Below, in pieces: positions 43,493-51,987 of a stretch of DNA of 64,000 bases (the stretch's first letter is position 1; every line of letters begins with the position of its first letter). The position numbers and the translations under genes were made by a program. Source of the DNA: CAVTWS01 sp964390555 (GTDB lineage: Bacteria; Actinomycetota; Acidimicrobiia; Acidimicrobiales; SHLQ01); assembly GCA_964390555.1 (NCBI GenBank), contig CAYMJU010000205.1:8482-72481 (forward strand). The letters run 5' to 3'. Under the pieces are notes generated by a model, which had not been told where the DNA came from, made no database searches, and saw only the letters and a program-made list of their open reading frames with translations.

Positions 43493-44860
43493 GTGAGACG
43501 CCGCCTCGTCATCGCCATCGCCGGCACGGTCCTCGTAACTCTCGTGGCCGTGGGCCTAGGGACGATCGCCCTCAGCCGCCTCTCAGCCCGCGAGGACAGC
43601 CGCGACCGGCTGGTCGAGGAGACCGGCGCCCTGGCCGCCCTCGTCGACGCCGCCCCGCTGCCACCCGTGCGCGGGGGCCCGGTGCGCGATCGCTTGCGAC
43701 TGTTCGCCCAAGCACTCCAGGTTGCCGACGCCGGTGTGATCGTTCTCTCCGCCGACGGCGGAACCGAGCGGGTCGATCTCCCCGACCGGATCTCACCGGA
43801 GGACATCCCTCTCGACCAGCTCGAAGAGGGAGTCATCACCAGCGGATTCCTCGACGACACCGTGTGGGCGGCCGTGCGAATCGACACCGGGCCGGCACCG
43901 CTCGTCATCGTCACCGCGGATGAGATCCGAGGCGGTGTCGGACCGGCCGGGCGATGGTTCGTGATCGCCGGAGGCGTGTCGCTCGGCGCCGCCTGTCTCG
44001 TCGCGGTTCTGGTCGCTCGCCGGCTGGCGGACCCATTGCGATCCGCGCAAGAGACCGCGACGCGAATCGCCGGCGGAGATCTCACGGCCCGGGTCCCGCC
44101 ACCGGCCGCCATCGATCCCACCGAGGTCGGGGAGGTCTCGCGGGCGATCAACAGCATGGCCGACGCGCTCGAGCGGTCGCGCACCCTCGAGCGCCAGTTC
44201 CTCCTGTCGATATCACACGACTTGCGTACCCCGCTCACGTCGATCCGGGGCTACGCCGAAGCGATCGCCGATGATGCCGCGCCAGATCCTCGGCGCGCCG
44301 CCGAGGTCATCTTGTCCGAGTCGCGTCGACTCGAACGGCTCGTGCGCGATCTTCTCGACCTGAGCCGGCTCGAGGCCCATCGCTTCACGTTCCACGCCCA
44401 CCACGTGGACCTGGTCGACGTGGTGACCGATACCGCCTCAGCGTTCGAGCATCACGCAACCTCGAAGGGCCTCGTGCTCGAGCTCCGCGTCCCGTCGACG
44501 CCGGTGCCGGCCGAGACCGATCCCGACCGGATGGCACAGGTCATCGCCAACCTGATCGAGAACGCCTGCAAGTTCGCCCGCCACCGTGTCGTCGTCACTC
44601 TCGCCGCCGCCCCCGCCAGCCGTCACGAGGTGACGGTGGCCGACGACGGTCCGGGCATCTCGCCGGCCGATCTTCCGCACGTGTTCGACCGCCTATACAC
44701 CGCCCGCCACTCGCCGGTAGCAAGCCCCGATGTCAACCTCAACGGTTCCGGGTTGGGCCTGGCCATCGTACGCGAGCTGGTGACCGCCATGGGCGGCTCG
44801 GTCAGTGTCGAGTCGTCGCCGCCCGACGGCACGACATTTCGTGTTCGGTTCGCAGGATGA
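43493..44860 (+). CDS. Sensor histidine kinase (HAMP, HisKA, HATPase)
   Basis: 455 residues from a GTG. Two membrane helices (about 6-26 and 158-180) flank an extracytoplasmic domain of about 130 residues. Next come HAMP (about 182-235) and HisKA with phospho-His in ISHDLRTPLTS. The ATPase domain has NLIENACKFA, DDGPGIS and GSGLGLAI. It forms an operon with the response regulator. Ends 15 bp from the convergent ygfZ stop. Confidence 0.94.
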   Translation: MRRRLVIAIAGTVLVTLVAVGLGTIALSRLSAREDSRDRLVEETGALAALVDAAPLPPVRGGPVRDRLRLFAQALQVADAGVIVLSADGGTERVDLPDRISPEDIPLDQLEEGVITSGFLDDTVWAAVRIDTGPAPLVIVTADEIRGGVGPAGRWFVIAGGVSLGAACLVAVLVARRLADPLRSAQETATRIAGGDLTARVPPPAAIDPTEVGEVSRAINSMADALERSRTLERQFLLSISHDLRTPLTSIRGYAEAIADDAAPDPRRAAEVILSESRRLERLVRDLLDLSRLEAHRFTFHAHHVDLVDVVTDTASAFEHHATSKGLVLELRVPSTPVPAETDPDRMAQVIANLIENACKFARHRVVVTLAAAPASRHEVTVADDGPGISPADLPHVFDRLYTARHSPVASPDVNLNGSGLGLAIVRELVTAMGGSVSVESSPPDGTTFRVRFAG

Positions 44861-44875
44861 GATCGGGCACGGGGA

Positions 44876-45685
44876 TCACGACACGACGATGGCGCCGTTG
44901 TCGGTCGTCACCGGCGGCGCGACCGCCCGCTTGACCAGGGCTAGACCGACGTCGGCGGCCGCGCTGGTCACCCGGCCGACGACCGCACCGTCGATCACCA
45001 GGTCGTCGCGGGCCGCCAGCAAGCCTGACCCGGCGCGGATCAGTCGCAGCACACGCGGCGTCGTTGCCCCCCGGCTGTCGATTCGGGCCACGAGTTCCTG
45101 CCCCACGAAGCAGCCCTTGGTGAAGCTCACCGCTGCGGCCACCACCCCCACCTCGGCCGGAATGGTGTCGTCGTCGACCTCGGCACCCATCATGGGGAAC
45201 CGCGCCTCTATCCGCTCGACGTGAAAGGCCTCGGCGTCGAGTTCCGCACCGACCGGCGCGACAACGACGTCGCCCGGACCGATCAGGTCGAACCCGGTCC
45301 ATCCGTTCCAGTCGAACGGCAGGCTCCATGTCCCCGGCGACGGCTCCGGCGTGACCAGGCCTTCACCGCGCACCGCGATCACACCCCAGTCGACCAGGGG
45401 CTCGATCTCAATTTTCGTGCGCAGCTTGAACCGACCGAGCCGCTCGACCAAACCGACGCCGTAACCGCCATCGACATCGGCCAGGAACGCGTCGGCGGCC
45501 ACGCGGGTGAGCCGAAGCCACGATGCCACCTTGCCCTGGGGATGCAAGGCGAGGGCCCAGGTTGTGGCCCCGGCGGCCAACGGCTCGATGTCCTGGCTGA
45601 GCTGGCCCTGGAGGTAGGACACGGCATCGGGGCCCGACACCCGTACCACGTCGCGGGGCCAACGAAACCAACGCGGGTCACTCAT
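44876..45685 (-). CDS. ygfZ: YgfZ/GcvT-domain folate-binding protein
   Basis: 269 residues. The N-terminal GcvT-like fold contains YLQGQLSQD, and the family signature KGCFVGQE with the key Cys is near residue 190. YgfZ proteins use tetrahydrofolate to help make or repair certain iron-sulfur clusters. The start overlaps the trpE stop (ATGA), so it is translationally coupled to trpE. Confidence 0.9.
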   Translation of the reverse strand: MSDPRWFRWPRDVVRVSGPDAVSYLQGQLSQDIEPLAAGATTWALALHPQGKVASWLRLTRVAADAFLADVDGGYGVGLVERLGRFKLRTKIEIEPLVDWGVIAVRGEGLVTPEPSPGTWSLPFDWNGWTGFDLIGPGDVVVAPVGAELDAEAFHVERIEARFPMMGAEVDDDTIPAEVGVVAAAVSFTKGCFVGQELVARIDSRGATTPRVLRLIRAGSGLLAARDDLVIDGAVVGRVTSAAADVGLALVKRAVAPPVTTDNGAIVVS

Positions 45686-47205
45686 GCTGAATCCTTACGC
45701 AGGTGTGTCATGCGTCGGGCCGCGGGTACCGCGGCCAGCAACGCTTGGGCCTTGTTGCGGCACTCGAGGTACTCGTGGGCCGGCTCGGAGTCCGCGACCA
45801 CCCCGGCCCCGGCCTGGACCGAAGCTCGGTTGCCCGAGATGTACATGGTGCGAATCGTGATCGCGGTGTCGACGCTGCCCGAGAAGTCGAGATATCCGAC
45901 GACGCCACCGTAAGGCCCCCGCTTGACCGGTTCGAGAGCGTCGATTATCTCCATGGCCCGGACTTTCGGCGCCCCGGACAGGGTGCCGGCGGGCATGGTG
46001 GCCCGCAGCACGTCGATGACGGACGTCCCGGGGCGCAGCTCGCCCGATACCTGCGACGTGAGGTGCATCACGTGGCTGTAGAGCTCGAGTGTCATCAACT
46101 CGTCGACCCGTTCGGTGCCGAAGGTCACGATCCGACCCAAGTCGTTGCGAGCCAGATCGACGAGCATCACGTGCTCCGCGATCTCCTTGGGGTGCTCTCG
46201 CAGCTCGGCGGCCAGGCGGCGGTCCTCTTCGTCGGTGCGTCCCCGACGACGGGTTCCGGCGATGGGCCGCGAGATCACCCGCCCGTCTTGGACTTGGACC
46301 ATCGGTTCGGGCGATGCACCCACGAGCGTCAACTCGGGGTACCGGAGGAAATACATGTACGGGCTGGGGTTGACCTGACGTAGCACGCGGTACACATCGA
46401 AGGGCTCGGCGTCGAGGTCGAAGTCGAAGCGCTCGGCCAGAACGACTTGGAAGATGTCGCCGGCGAGGATGTGCTCCTTGGCCACCTCGACGGCCTGGCA
46501 GTACGCCGACTCCCCCATGACCGCACGCACCTCGGGCAGGGGGTCCGACGGGTCAGGCGGGTCGACGAGGGGTTCGTCGAGAGGCGCGGCGCCATCGGAC
46601 GCCAGTTGTTCCACACGAGCGATGGCATCGTCGTAGCACCCCGACAAGGTCTCGTCGTCGGCGTCGGTCGGCACCTCGACGTTGGCGATCAACGTCACCC
46701 GTTGGCGCCAGTGGTCGAACACCGCGACATCGCCCAGCAGGGCCATGATCGCGTCGGGATAGCCGCGATCGTCGTCGGGGATGTCGGGCAGCCGCTCGAC
46801 CTCGCGCACCAGGTCGTAGCCGAGATAGCCCACCAACCCGCTGTGGAGCGGCGGAAGGTCGGCCACCGTCGGTGCCCGGTGCCGACCGAGCAGATGATCG
46901 AGGGCGGCGAGCATTCCCGCGTCGGTCGGCATGTCATCGGGCACGGCGCCGGTCGCGACCACGTTGGCGCCGCGGCAGGTGAGCAGCGCCTGGGGGTTGC
47001 GGCCGATGAACGACCACCGGCTCCACCGGTTTCCGTGCTCGACGGACTCCAGCAAGAACCCGGGCTGATCGCCGACGAGTCGGGCGAACGCCGCGACCGG
47101 CGTGATCAGGTCGGCAAGAATCTCCCGCCAGACCGGCACGACCGTGAACTCCCGGGCCAGGCGCACGAACTCCTCGCGACTCGGCTGCACGCGGGGCCTA
47201 CTCAC
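45682..47205 (-). CDS. trpE: Anthranilate synthase component I
   Basis: 507 residues from the GTG at 47205; a GTG at 47190 is possible. The N-terminal tryptophan feedback site is FLLESVEHG. The chorismate-binding C-terminal domain has GASPEPMV, PIAGTRRRG, VDLARNDLGR and GTLSGAPKVRAMEI. It converts chorismate plus ammonia or glutamine to anthranilate. No trpG or trpD is in the window. It lies 19 bp after hisI. Confidence 0.95.
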   Translation of the reverse strand: MSRPRVQPSREEFVRLAREFTVVPVWREILADLITPVAAFARLVGDQPGFLLESVEHGNRWSRWSFIGRNPQALLTCRGANVVATGAVPDDMPTDAGMLAALDHLLGRHRAPTVADLPPLHSGLVGYLGYDLVREVERLPDIPDDDRGYPDAIMALLGDVAVFDHWRQRVTLIANVEVPTDADDETLSGCYDDAIARVEQLASDGAAPLDEPLVDPPDPSDPLPEVRAVMGESAYCQAVEVAKEHILAGDIFQVVLAERFDFDLDAEPFDVYRVLRQVNPSPYMYFLRYPELTLVGASPEPMVQVQDGRVISRPIAGTRRRGRTDEEDRRLAAELREHPKEIAEHVMLVDLARNDLGRIVTFGTERVDELMTLELYSHVMHLTSQVSGELRPGTSVIDVLRATMPAGTLSGAPKVRAMEIIDALEPVKRGPYGGVVGYLDFSGSVDTAITIRTMYISGNRASVQAGAGVVADSEPAHEYLECRNKAQALLAAVPAARRMTHLRKDSA

Positions 47206-47224
47206 GGAGCAGTCGGCGTGGACG

Positions 47225-47587
47225 TCAACGGGCGTCTTGGCCGAAGGCCCGGAAGAAGCACGAGTACGCACCCGTGTGGCAGGCGCCTTTGCCCTCCTGT
47301 TCGACGAGGAACAAGAGGCAATCGCTGTCGCAGTCGTAGTACGCCTCGCGCAACCACTGCCGGTCACCAGACGTGTCGCCCTTGCGCCAGATTTCTTGGC
47401 GCGACCGGCTCCAGAAGACCGTGCGTCCCTCGGCGAGCGTCAGCCGGAGCGTCTCGGCGTTCATCCACGCCATCATGAGCACGGCTCGGCTCTGATGATC
47501 CTGCACGATGGCCGGAACCAGGCCATCGGCGTTGTACACCACCGATGCCAGTTGCTCGTCGGGCACCACGAGAGGCTTCGCCGTCAC
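47225..47587 (-). CDS. hisI: Phosphoribosyl-AMP cyclohydrolase
   Basis: 120 residues from the GTG at 47587, which overlaps the TetR stop (GTGA). Zinc and magnesium site motifs are the Asp/Cys run DCDSDC and, further on, the Cys in GACHTG with CFFR. It catalyses the third step of histidine synthesis. No HisE domain is fused. It is separated from hisF by three genes and grouped with trpE. Confidence 0.95.
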   Translation of the reverse strand: MTAKPLVVPDEQLASVVYNADGLVPAIVQDHQSRAVLMMAWMNAETLRLTLAEGRTVFWSRSRQEIWRKGDTSGDRQWLREAYYDCDSDCLLFLVEQEGKGACHTGAYSCFFRAFGQDAR

Positions 47588-48192
47588 GCCAGGAGCGTAC
47601 CGCCGGCCCCGGTCGACTCGGGGTCGAGTTTCCCCTGTGCGCCGGTGCCCGCCTGGTCCCACATGGCGAGGAAGCGATCGAGCGAGTCTCGCGCCCCGTC
47701 GATGTCACCCGATGCCACGGCATCGAGCAGCAGGCCCCTGATCACCGCGATCCCCAACCGCAGGTCTCGAACGTCGATCATCAGTCCGAGCCGATCCGCA
47801 ATGGCGGAGCCGGTCGTGATCCAGGGCTCGGTGAGACCGTCGAGGAAGCCATCGGTCCCCGGCCGCCCATAGAGCGAGTGGGCCAGCACCTCGAAGAACA
47901 ACTTCACGAACGGCAAGACCTCGTCTCGCGTCAGCTCCTCCCATCGAGCGGCCACGATCTCTGTGGGTGAGGTCGCCTCGCCGGCCAAGGCGTCGAGCAC
48001 AACACGCTGGCTCGCCTGCATCGCCTCCACGAGCGCGGCGACCAAGCCGGGACGACCACCGAAGTGGTAGATGAGCATGCGATGGCTGGTCCCGACCGCC
48101 TCGGCTAGATCGCGAAGACTCGTATCGCTCAGGCCGTGGTTGGCGACGTGGTCGGTGATCTTGGCCAGCAGGGCCTGGCGCGCTTCGCTCAT
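47584..48192 (-). CDS. TetR-family transcriptional regulator
   Basis: 202 residues from the ATG at 48192. N-terminal helix-turn-helix with DTSLRDLAEAVGTSHRMLIYHFG. The C-terminal ligand domain is variable and helical. A perfect palindrome TGTACC-N4-GGTACA lies 29 bp upstream in the shared region with the divergent SRPBCC gene, so it probably represses that gene and itself. Its stop overlaps hisI. Ligand unknown. Confidence 0.9.
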   Translation of the reverse strand: MSEARQALLAKITDHVANHGLSDTSLRDLAEAVGTSHRMLIYHFGGRPGLVAALVEAMQASQRVVLDALAGEATSPTEIVAARWEELTRDEVLPFVKLFFEVLAHSLYGRPGTDGFLDGLTEPWITTGSAIADRLGLMIDVRDLRLGIAVIRGLLLDAVASGDIDGARDSLDRFLAMWDQAGTGAQGKLDPESTGAGGTLLA

Positions 48193-48211
48193 GTCGCACC
48201 TTTCAACGGGC

Positions 48212-48239
48212 TTGACCTCATTGTACCGTTTGGTACACT
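48212..48239 (+). promoter_or_regulatory. Promoter and TetR-type operator for the SRPBCC gene
   Basis: TTGACC at 48212-48217 and TACACT at 48234-48239 form -35 and -10 boxes with 16-bp spacing. The perfect palindrome TGTACC-GTTT-GGTACA at 48222-48237 fills the spacer and overlaps the -10. The start codon is only 8 bases after the -10, so the transcript should be leaderless. Confidence 0.7.
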
Positions 48240-48246
48240 CGCCGCC

Positions 48247-48678
48247 ATGAGAGTAGAGCATGCGATCGTGATCAACGCGCCAGTCGAGGAGGTGTGGGCC
48301 CTGACGGTCGACATCGAGCGGTGGCCCGCCCTCACGCCCACGGTCACGAGCGTCGCTCGCCTTGACGACGGCCCTTTGATCGTCGGCAGCCAGGCCCGGC
48401 TCAAGCAGCCCGGTCAGCGACCGAAGGTGTGGACCGTGATCGAGATGGACGAGCCAACGTCGTTCGTGTGGGGAACGACGATGATGTGGCTCCGCCTAAA
48501 GGGCTGCCACACCCTCACGGACGTCGCTGGCGAGACTCACAACGCCCTGGCGGTTGAGATCACCGGATTCGGCAGCGGCCTCGTGGGGCGCCTCGGCCAC
48601 CGCGCGCTCGCCCGGACGCTCGCCACCGAGAACGACGCGTTCAAGCAAGCCGCCGAGAGCGCAACCGATCAGAGATAG
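48247..48678 (+). CDS. SRPBCC (START-like) family protein
   Basis: 143 residues. Begins HAIVINAPVEEVWALTVDIERW, the common opening of polyketide cyclase/START-like proteins with a hydrophobic ligand pocket. No catalytic residues can be assigned. It has its own operator-controlled promoter next to a divergent TetR gene, which suggests response to a small hydrophobic molecule. Its 3' end overlaps the convergent GroES-like gene by 10 bp. Confidence 0.75.
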   Translation: MRVEHAIVINAPVEEVWALTVDIERWPALTPTVTSVARLDDGPLIVGSQARLKQPGQRPKVWTVIEMDEPTSFVWGTTMMWLRLKGCHTLTDVAGETHNALAVEITGFGSGLVGRLGHRALARTLATENDAFKQAAESATDQR

Positions 48679-48971
48679 AGCCCGGTGCTGCCCTGTTCGA
48701 GACGTTCGGCGGCGATGGCGTGGATGTCGCGCTCGCGAAGGATGATGTAATCCTGCCCCCGGACCTCGACCTCGTAGCGATCCTCAGGATTGAACAAGAC
48801 CTGATCACCCGGTTCGAGGGACCGGACGTTGGGGCCGACAGCGACGACCTCGGCCCATGCCAGCCGCTTGCCCACCTGAGCGGTGGCCGGAATCAATATC
48901 CCGCCGGATGACCGTCTCTCGCCCTCGTTGCCGTGCAACGACACGAGGATGCGATCGGCCATCATCTTCAT
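48669..48971 (-). CDS. Stand-alone GroES-like (Cpn10) protein
   Basis: 100 residues from the ATG at 48971 (other ATGs at 48965 and 48962). Cpn10 features: ADRILVSL at the start, mobile-loop-like GGILIP, AEVVAVGPN, GDQVLFNP, and the C-terminal YIILRERDIHAI. No groEL is adjacent. The mobile loop is preceded by ERRSSGG, close to the normal GroEL-binding segment, so chaperonin binding is plausible. This may be a second Cpn10 besides the main groES. Confidence 0.8.
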   Translation of the reverse strand: MKMMADRILVSLHGNEGERRSSGGILIPATAQVGKRLAWAEVVAVGPNVRSLEPGDQVLFNPEDRYEVEVRGQDYIILRERDIHAIAAERLEQGSTGLYL

Positions 48972-49100
48972 CGGAACGCGCTCGTCGTTGCCCCTGGGTC
49001 CGGGCAGGATAGGAGCGCTGGCGGCGGCAGTCACGGCCGAAACGGTACCGTGCACATCGATGAGCCGCGACACCGCGCCGGCACGCAGCGGCCAAGGCGG

Positions 49101-49877
49101 TCAACCGACCGGCCGCACGACCACGCCGTGGGCCGCCAGGTGCGCTTTGGCGTCGCCGACCGTGTGCTGCCCGAAATGGAAGATCGACGCTGCGAGCACC
49201 GCGTCAGCCCCGGCCTCGACGACGCCGGCCACCAGGTGGTCGAGCGAACCCACGCCCCCGCTCGCGATGACCGGAACGGTCACCGCACCGGTCACCGCCA
49301 ACGTGAGCGGCAGGTCGAACCCGTCCTGGGTGCCATCGCGATCCATGGAGGTGAGCAGGATCTCACCGGCGCCGAGGCCGACCGCTCGCTGCGCCCAGGC
49401 GACGGCGTCGAGGCCCGTTGCCGTACGACCGCCATGGGTGAACACCTCGAACCCACTGGCGATCGACGGGTCCGACGTGCGCCGGGCGTCGATGGCGACA
49501 ACGACGCATTGAGCTCCGAACTCGGCGGCGATCTCGCCGATCAACTCGGGGCGTAGGACGGCGGCGGTATTCACCGAGGTCTTGTCCGCTCCGGCCCGCA
49601 GCATCCGGCGGGCGTCATCGACGGTGCGAATGCCGCCCCCCACGGTGAAGGGGATGAAGACCTCGTCGGCGGTGCGGCGCACGACATCGATCATCGTGTC
49701 GCGCTGGTCTGACGACGCGGTGATGTCGAGGAACACCAACTCGTCGGCGCCCTCGCGGTCGTAGCGGGCGGCCAGCTCCACGGGGTCACCGGCGTCTCGG
49801 AGTCCCACGAAGTTGACGCCCTTGACCACCCGCCCCCCCGCCACGTCGAGGCACGCAATGACACGCGTGGTCTTCAT
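49101..49877 (-). CDS. hisF: Imidazole glycerol phosphate synthase cyclase subunit
   Basis: 258 residues from the ATG at 49877. TIM barrel starting MKTTRVIACLDV with the catalytic Asp; other key segments are FTVGGGIR and the second Asp in LLTSMDRDGT. It works with HisH to form the imidazole ring. The first 22 bases of the gene region also occur 62 bp upstream, at the hisA stop. Confidence 0.96.
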   Translation of the reverse strand: MKTTRVIACLDVAGGRVVKGVNFVGLRDAGDPVELAARYDREGADELVFLDITASSDQRDTMIDVVRRTADEVFIPFTVGGGIRTVDDARRMLRAGADKTSVNTAAVLRPELIGEIAAEFGAQCVVVAIDARRTSDPSIASGFEVFTHGGRTATGLDAVAWAQRAVGLGAGEILLTSMDRDGTQDGFDLPLTLAVTGAVTVPVIASGGVGSLDHLVAGVVEAGADAVLAASIFHFGQHTVGDAKAHLAAHGVVVRPVG

Positions 49878-49941
49878 CGCCCACCGGCCGGACCCGACAC
49901 GCCGACGCACCGACACCGCATGACACGCGTGGTCTTCATCG
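49858..49941. repeat. 22-bp direct repeat of the hisF start region
   Basis: The same 22 bases lie at 49858-49879 and 49920-49941, 62 bp apart. On the minus strand both read CG-ATG-AAG-ACC-ACG-CGT-GTC-AT, the first codons of hisF. The bases between the copies have diverged. Confidence 0.9.
49874..49939 (-). CDS. 21-codon frame from a duplicated hisF start, coupled to hisA and hisF
   Basis: ATG at 49939 overlaps the hisA stop (ATGA). The frame reads MKTTRVMRCRCVGV and ends in a TGA that overlaps the hisF ATG in the same way. It begins with the same six residues as hisF. It looks like a remnant of a tandem duplication that now acts as a translational relay between hisA and hisF. Whether the peptide itself matters is unknown. 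Confidence 0.5.
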   Translation of the reverse strand: MKTTRVMRCRCVGVSGPAGGR

Positions 49942-50682
49942 ACGACCACCGTTGGGCGAACGAGCGACGGCGACCATGTCGGCGACGCCGACGCGCCCCT
50001 CGTAGATGGCCCGACCGACGATCACACCGGCGAGGCGTCGACCGGCCACGTCGAGCGATGCCAGCATGGTCACGTCGTCGATTGAACCGACGCCACCGGA
50101 GGCGACCACCGGAATCGGGCAGGCACCGACTACCTCGGCCAAACCGAGGAAGTCGGGGCCTTCGAGCGTGCCGTCTCGGCTTATCTGCGTGACAACCAAG
50201 GCGTCGACGCCGGCCTGTTCGAATCCGGCGGCGACGTCGAGCAGGTCTCGGCCAGAACCCTCGGTCCACCCGCGCACGACAACCTCGCGGCCGCGCACGT
50301 CGAGCCCGACCGCGACCCGCTGCCGCTCGGCGATGCGCCCGACCAGCGCCGGGTCCTCGAGGGCAGCGGTACCGACCACGACCCGCTCGACACCCATGTC
50401 GGCCAGGGCCGCCGCCGCATCGAGGGACCGGACACCCCCGCCGGTCTGCACGGGTACCTCAATAGCGCGAACGATGGAACCGATGACGGCCCGGTTGACC
50501 GGCTCGCCGGTACGGGCGGCGTCGAGGTCGACCACGTGCACCCAAGGCGCGCCGGCCGCAGCGAACTCGCAGGCTCGCGCGACGGGGTCGTCGTCGTAAT
50601 GCGTCGCCCGGTCGTAGTCGCCCTGGTAGAGCCGAACGCAGCGGCCGCCGAGCAGGTCGATGGCGGGGTAGATCTCGAACAT
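49936..50682 (-). CDS. hisA: ProFAR isomerase HisA
   Basis: 248 residues from the ATG at 50682 (TGATG overlap with hisH). TIM barrel with catalytic Asp in YPAIDLLGG and second Asp in QISRDGTL. The loop VQTGGGVRS is of HisA type. Since a separate trpF is present, the double role of actinobacterial PriA is not needed here. Confidence 0.94.
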   Translation of the reverse strand: MFEIYPAIDLLGGRCVRLYQGDYDRATHYDDDPVARACEFAAAGAPWVHVVDLDAARTGEPVNRAVIGSIVRAIEVPVQTGGGVRSLDAAAALADMGVERVVVGTAALEDPALVGRIAERQRVAVGLDVRGREVVVRGWTEGSGRDLLDVAAGFEQAGVDALVVTQISRDGTLEGPDFLGLAEVVGACPIPVVASGGVGSIDDVTMLASLDVAGRRLAGVIVGRAIYEGRVGVADMVAVARSPNGGRR

Positions 50683-51314
50683 CACGCGACCGATCCCACC
50701 CGAACCGCGGAGACGAACGCGCCCAGCAGAGCCAAGCCGTCGGTACCCGACTTCTCGGGATGGAACTGGGTGGCGATGACGTTGTCGCGCTTGACGATCG
50801 CCGAGACCGGCCGGCCGTACTCGCACACCGCCATGGTGTCGTCGGTGACGTCAGCGGCGTAGGAGTGCACGAAGTAGAACCACGGCTCGGAGCGGGCGCC
50901 GTCGAGCAGGTAGGTGCGGCGGGTCTCGACCACCCGATTCCATTGCATCTGCGGGATCTTCACCGATGGGGGAAGGCGTCGGAGCTGGCCCGGGATGATG
51001 CCGAGCCCGGGAACACCGGGCGACTCGTCGCTGCCGTCGAACAGCATCTGCATGCCCACGCAGATCCCGAGGAACGGCCGGCCCGAGGCAACTGCGGACA
51101 GCACCGGCCCGGTTAGACGGGCGGAGTCGAGCGCCCGCATGCAGGCGCCGAACGCGCCTACACCGGGCAAGACGACGGCATCGGCTTCGTCGATCACGGC
51201 CGCATCGTTCGTGAGATGGGCATCGGCGCCCTGGCGCGTGAGCGCCTTGTGCGCCGATCGAAGGTTGCCGATGCCGTAATCGACCACCGCGACAAGCGGA
51301 CGCCGCGTCGTCAT
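50682..51314 (-). CDS. hisH: Imidazole glycerol phosphate synthase glutaminase subunit
   Basis: 210 residues. Class I amidotransferase: oxyanion strand PGVGAFGACM, nucleophile Cys in LGICVGMQML, and His-x-Glu in QFHPEKSG. It supplies ammonia to HisF. Confidence 0.96.
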   Translation of the reverse strand: MTTRRPLVAVVDYGIGNLRSAHKALTRQGADAHLTNDAAVIDEADAVVLPGVGAFGACMRALDSARLTGPVLSAVASGRPFLGICVGMQMLFDGSDESPGVPGLGIIPGQLRRLPPSVKIPQMQWNRVVETRRTYLLDGARSEPWFYFVHSYAADVTDDTMAVCEYGRPVSAIVKRDNVIATQFHPEKSGTDGLALLGAFVSAVRVGSVA

Positions 51315-51399
51315 GGTTCTCGCTCGGCGCCACCATCGGAAAACTCGCCCGAACGGAGCAAGCGAGCGTAGCGAGCGCCGCGAGTGAGGGTGACTCTCA
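51315..51399. other. hisB-hisH spacer with a palindromic GC element
   Basis: The only real gap inside the his operon (85 bp). It holds GCGAGCGTAGCGAGC, a perfect inverted repeat with a T/A centre, and flanking CGGAGCAAGC. Such patches recur as interspersed elements in many actinobacteria. It may be an mRNA-processing hairpin or internal promoter. Confidence 0.35.
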
Positions 51400-51987
51400 T
51401 CACAGCGTCCCCTTGGTCGACGGAACGTCGGCGCCGTCGACCCGGACGGCGTCGCGCAGGGCCCGGGCCACGCCCTTGAAGCTCGCTTCGACGAGGTGGT
51501 GCGTGTTGCGACCCCTGACCGAGACCAGGTGCATGGTGATTGCGCCCGCGGTCACGAAGGCGCGCCAGAACTCCTCGACCAGCTGGGGATCGAACGGCGG
51601 GTCGGACAGGATCTTCTCCCCGGGAAACACGACGTCGTAGTGAAGGTACGGGCGACCGGACAAGTCGAGTGCCACGTCGATGAGGGCCTCGTCGAGCGGC
51701 ACGGCCGCGTGCGCGAAACGCCGCACTCCCGCCTTGTCGCCGATGGCCTGTTTGAAGGCGGAGCCGAGGAGGATGCCGGTGTCCTCGACGGTGTGATGGG
51801 CGTCGATGTGCAGGTCGCCGTCGGCCGCGACGGTCAGGTCGAAGCCACCGTGCCGGCCGAATTGGTCGAGCATGTGATCAAAGAACGGTAGGCCGGTCGC
51901 CACTTCGGTCCGACCGGTGCCGTCGAGGTCGATGGTGATCGCGATCGACGTCTCCGATGTCACCCGCTGGGTGCTGGCTCGGCGCAT
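51400..51987 (-). CDS. hisB: Imidazoleglycerol-phosphate dehydratase
   Basis: 195 residues; ATG overlaps the hisC stop (TGATG). Metal-site motifs are FFDHMLDQFGRH, DAHHTVED and, near the C-terminus, NTHHLVEASFKG. Monofunctional, without the phosphatase part found in enterobacterial HisB. Confidence 0.96.
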   Translation of the reverse strand: MRRASTQRVTSETSIAITIDLDGTGRTEVATGLPFFDHMLDQFGRHGGFDLTVAADGDLHIDAHHTVEDTGILLGSAFKQAIGDKAGVRRFAHAAVPLDEALIDVALDLSGRPYLHYDVVFPGEKILSDPPFDPQLVEEFWRAFVTAGAITMHLVSVRGRNTHHLVEASFKGVARALRDAVRVDGADVPSTKGTL

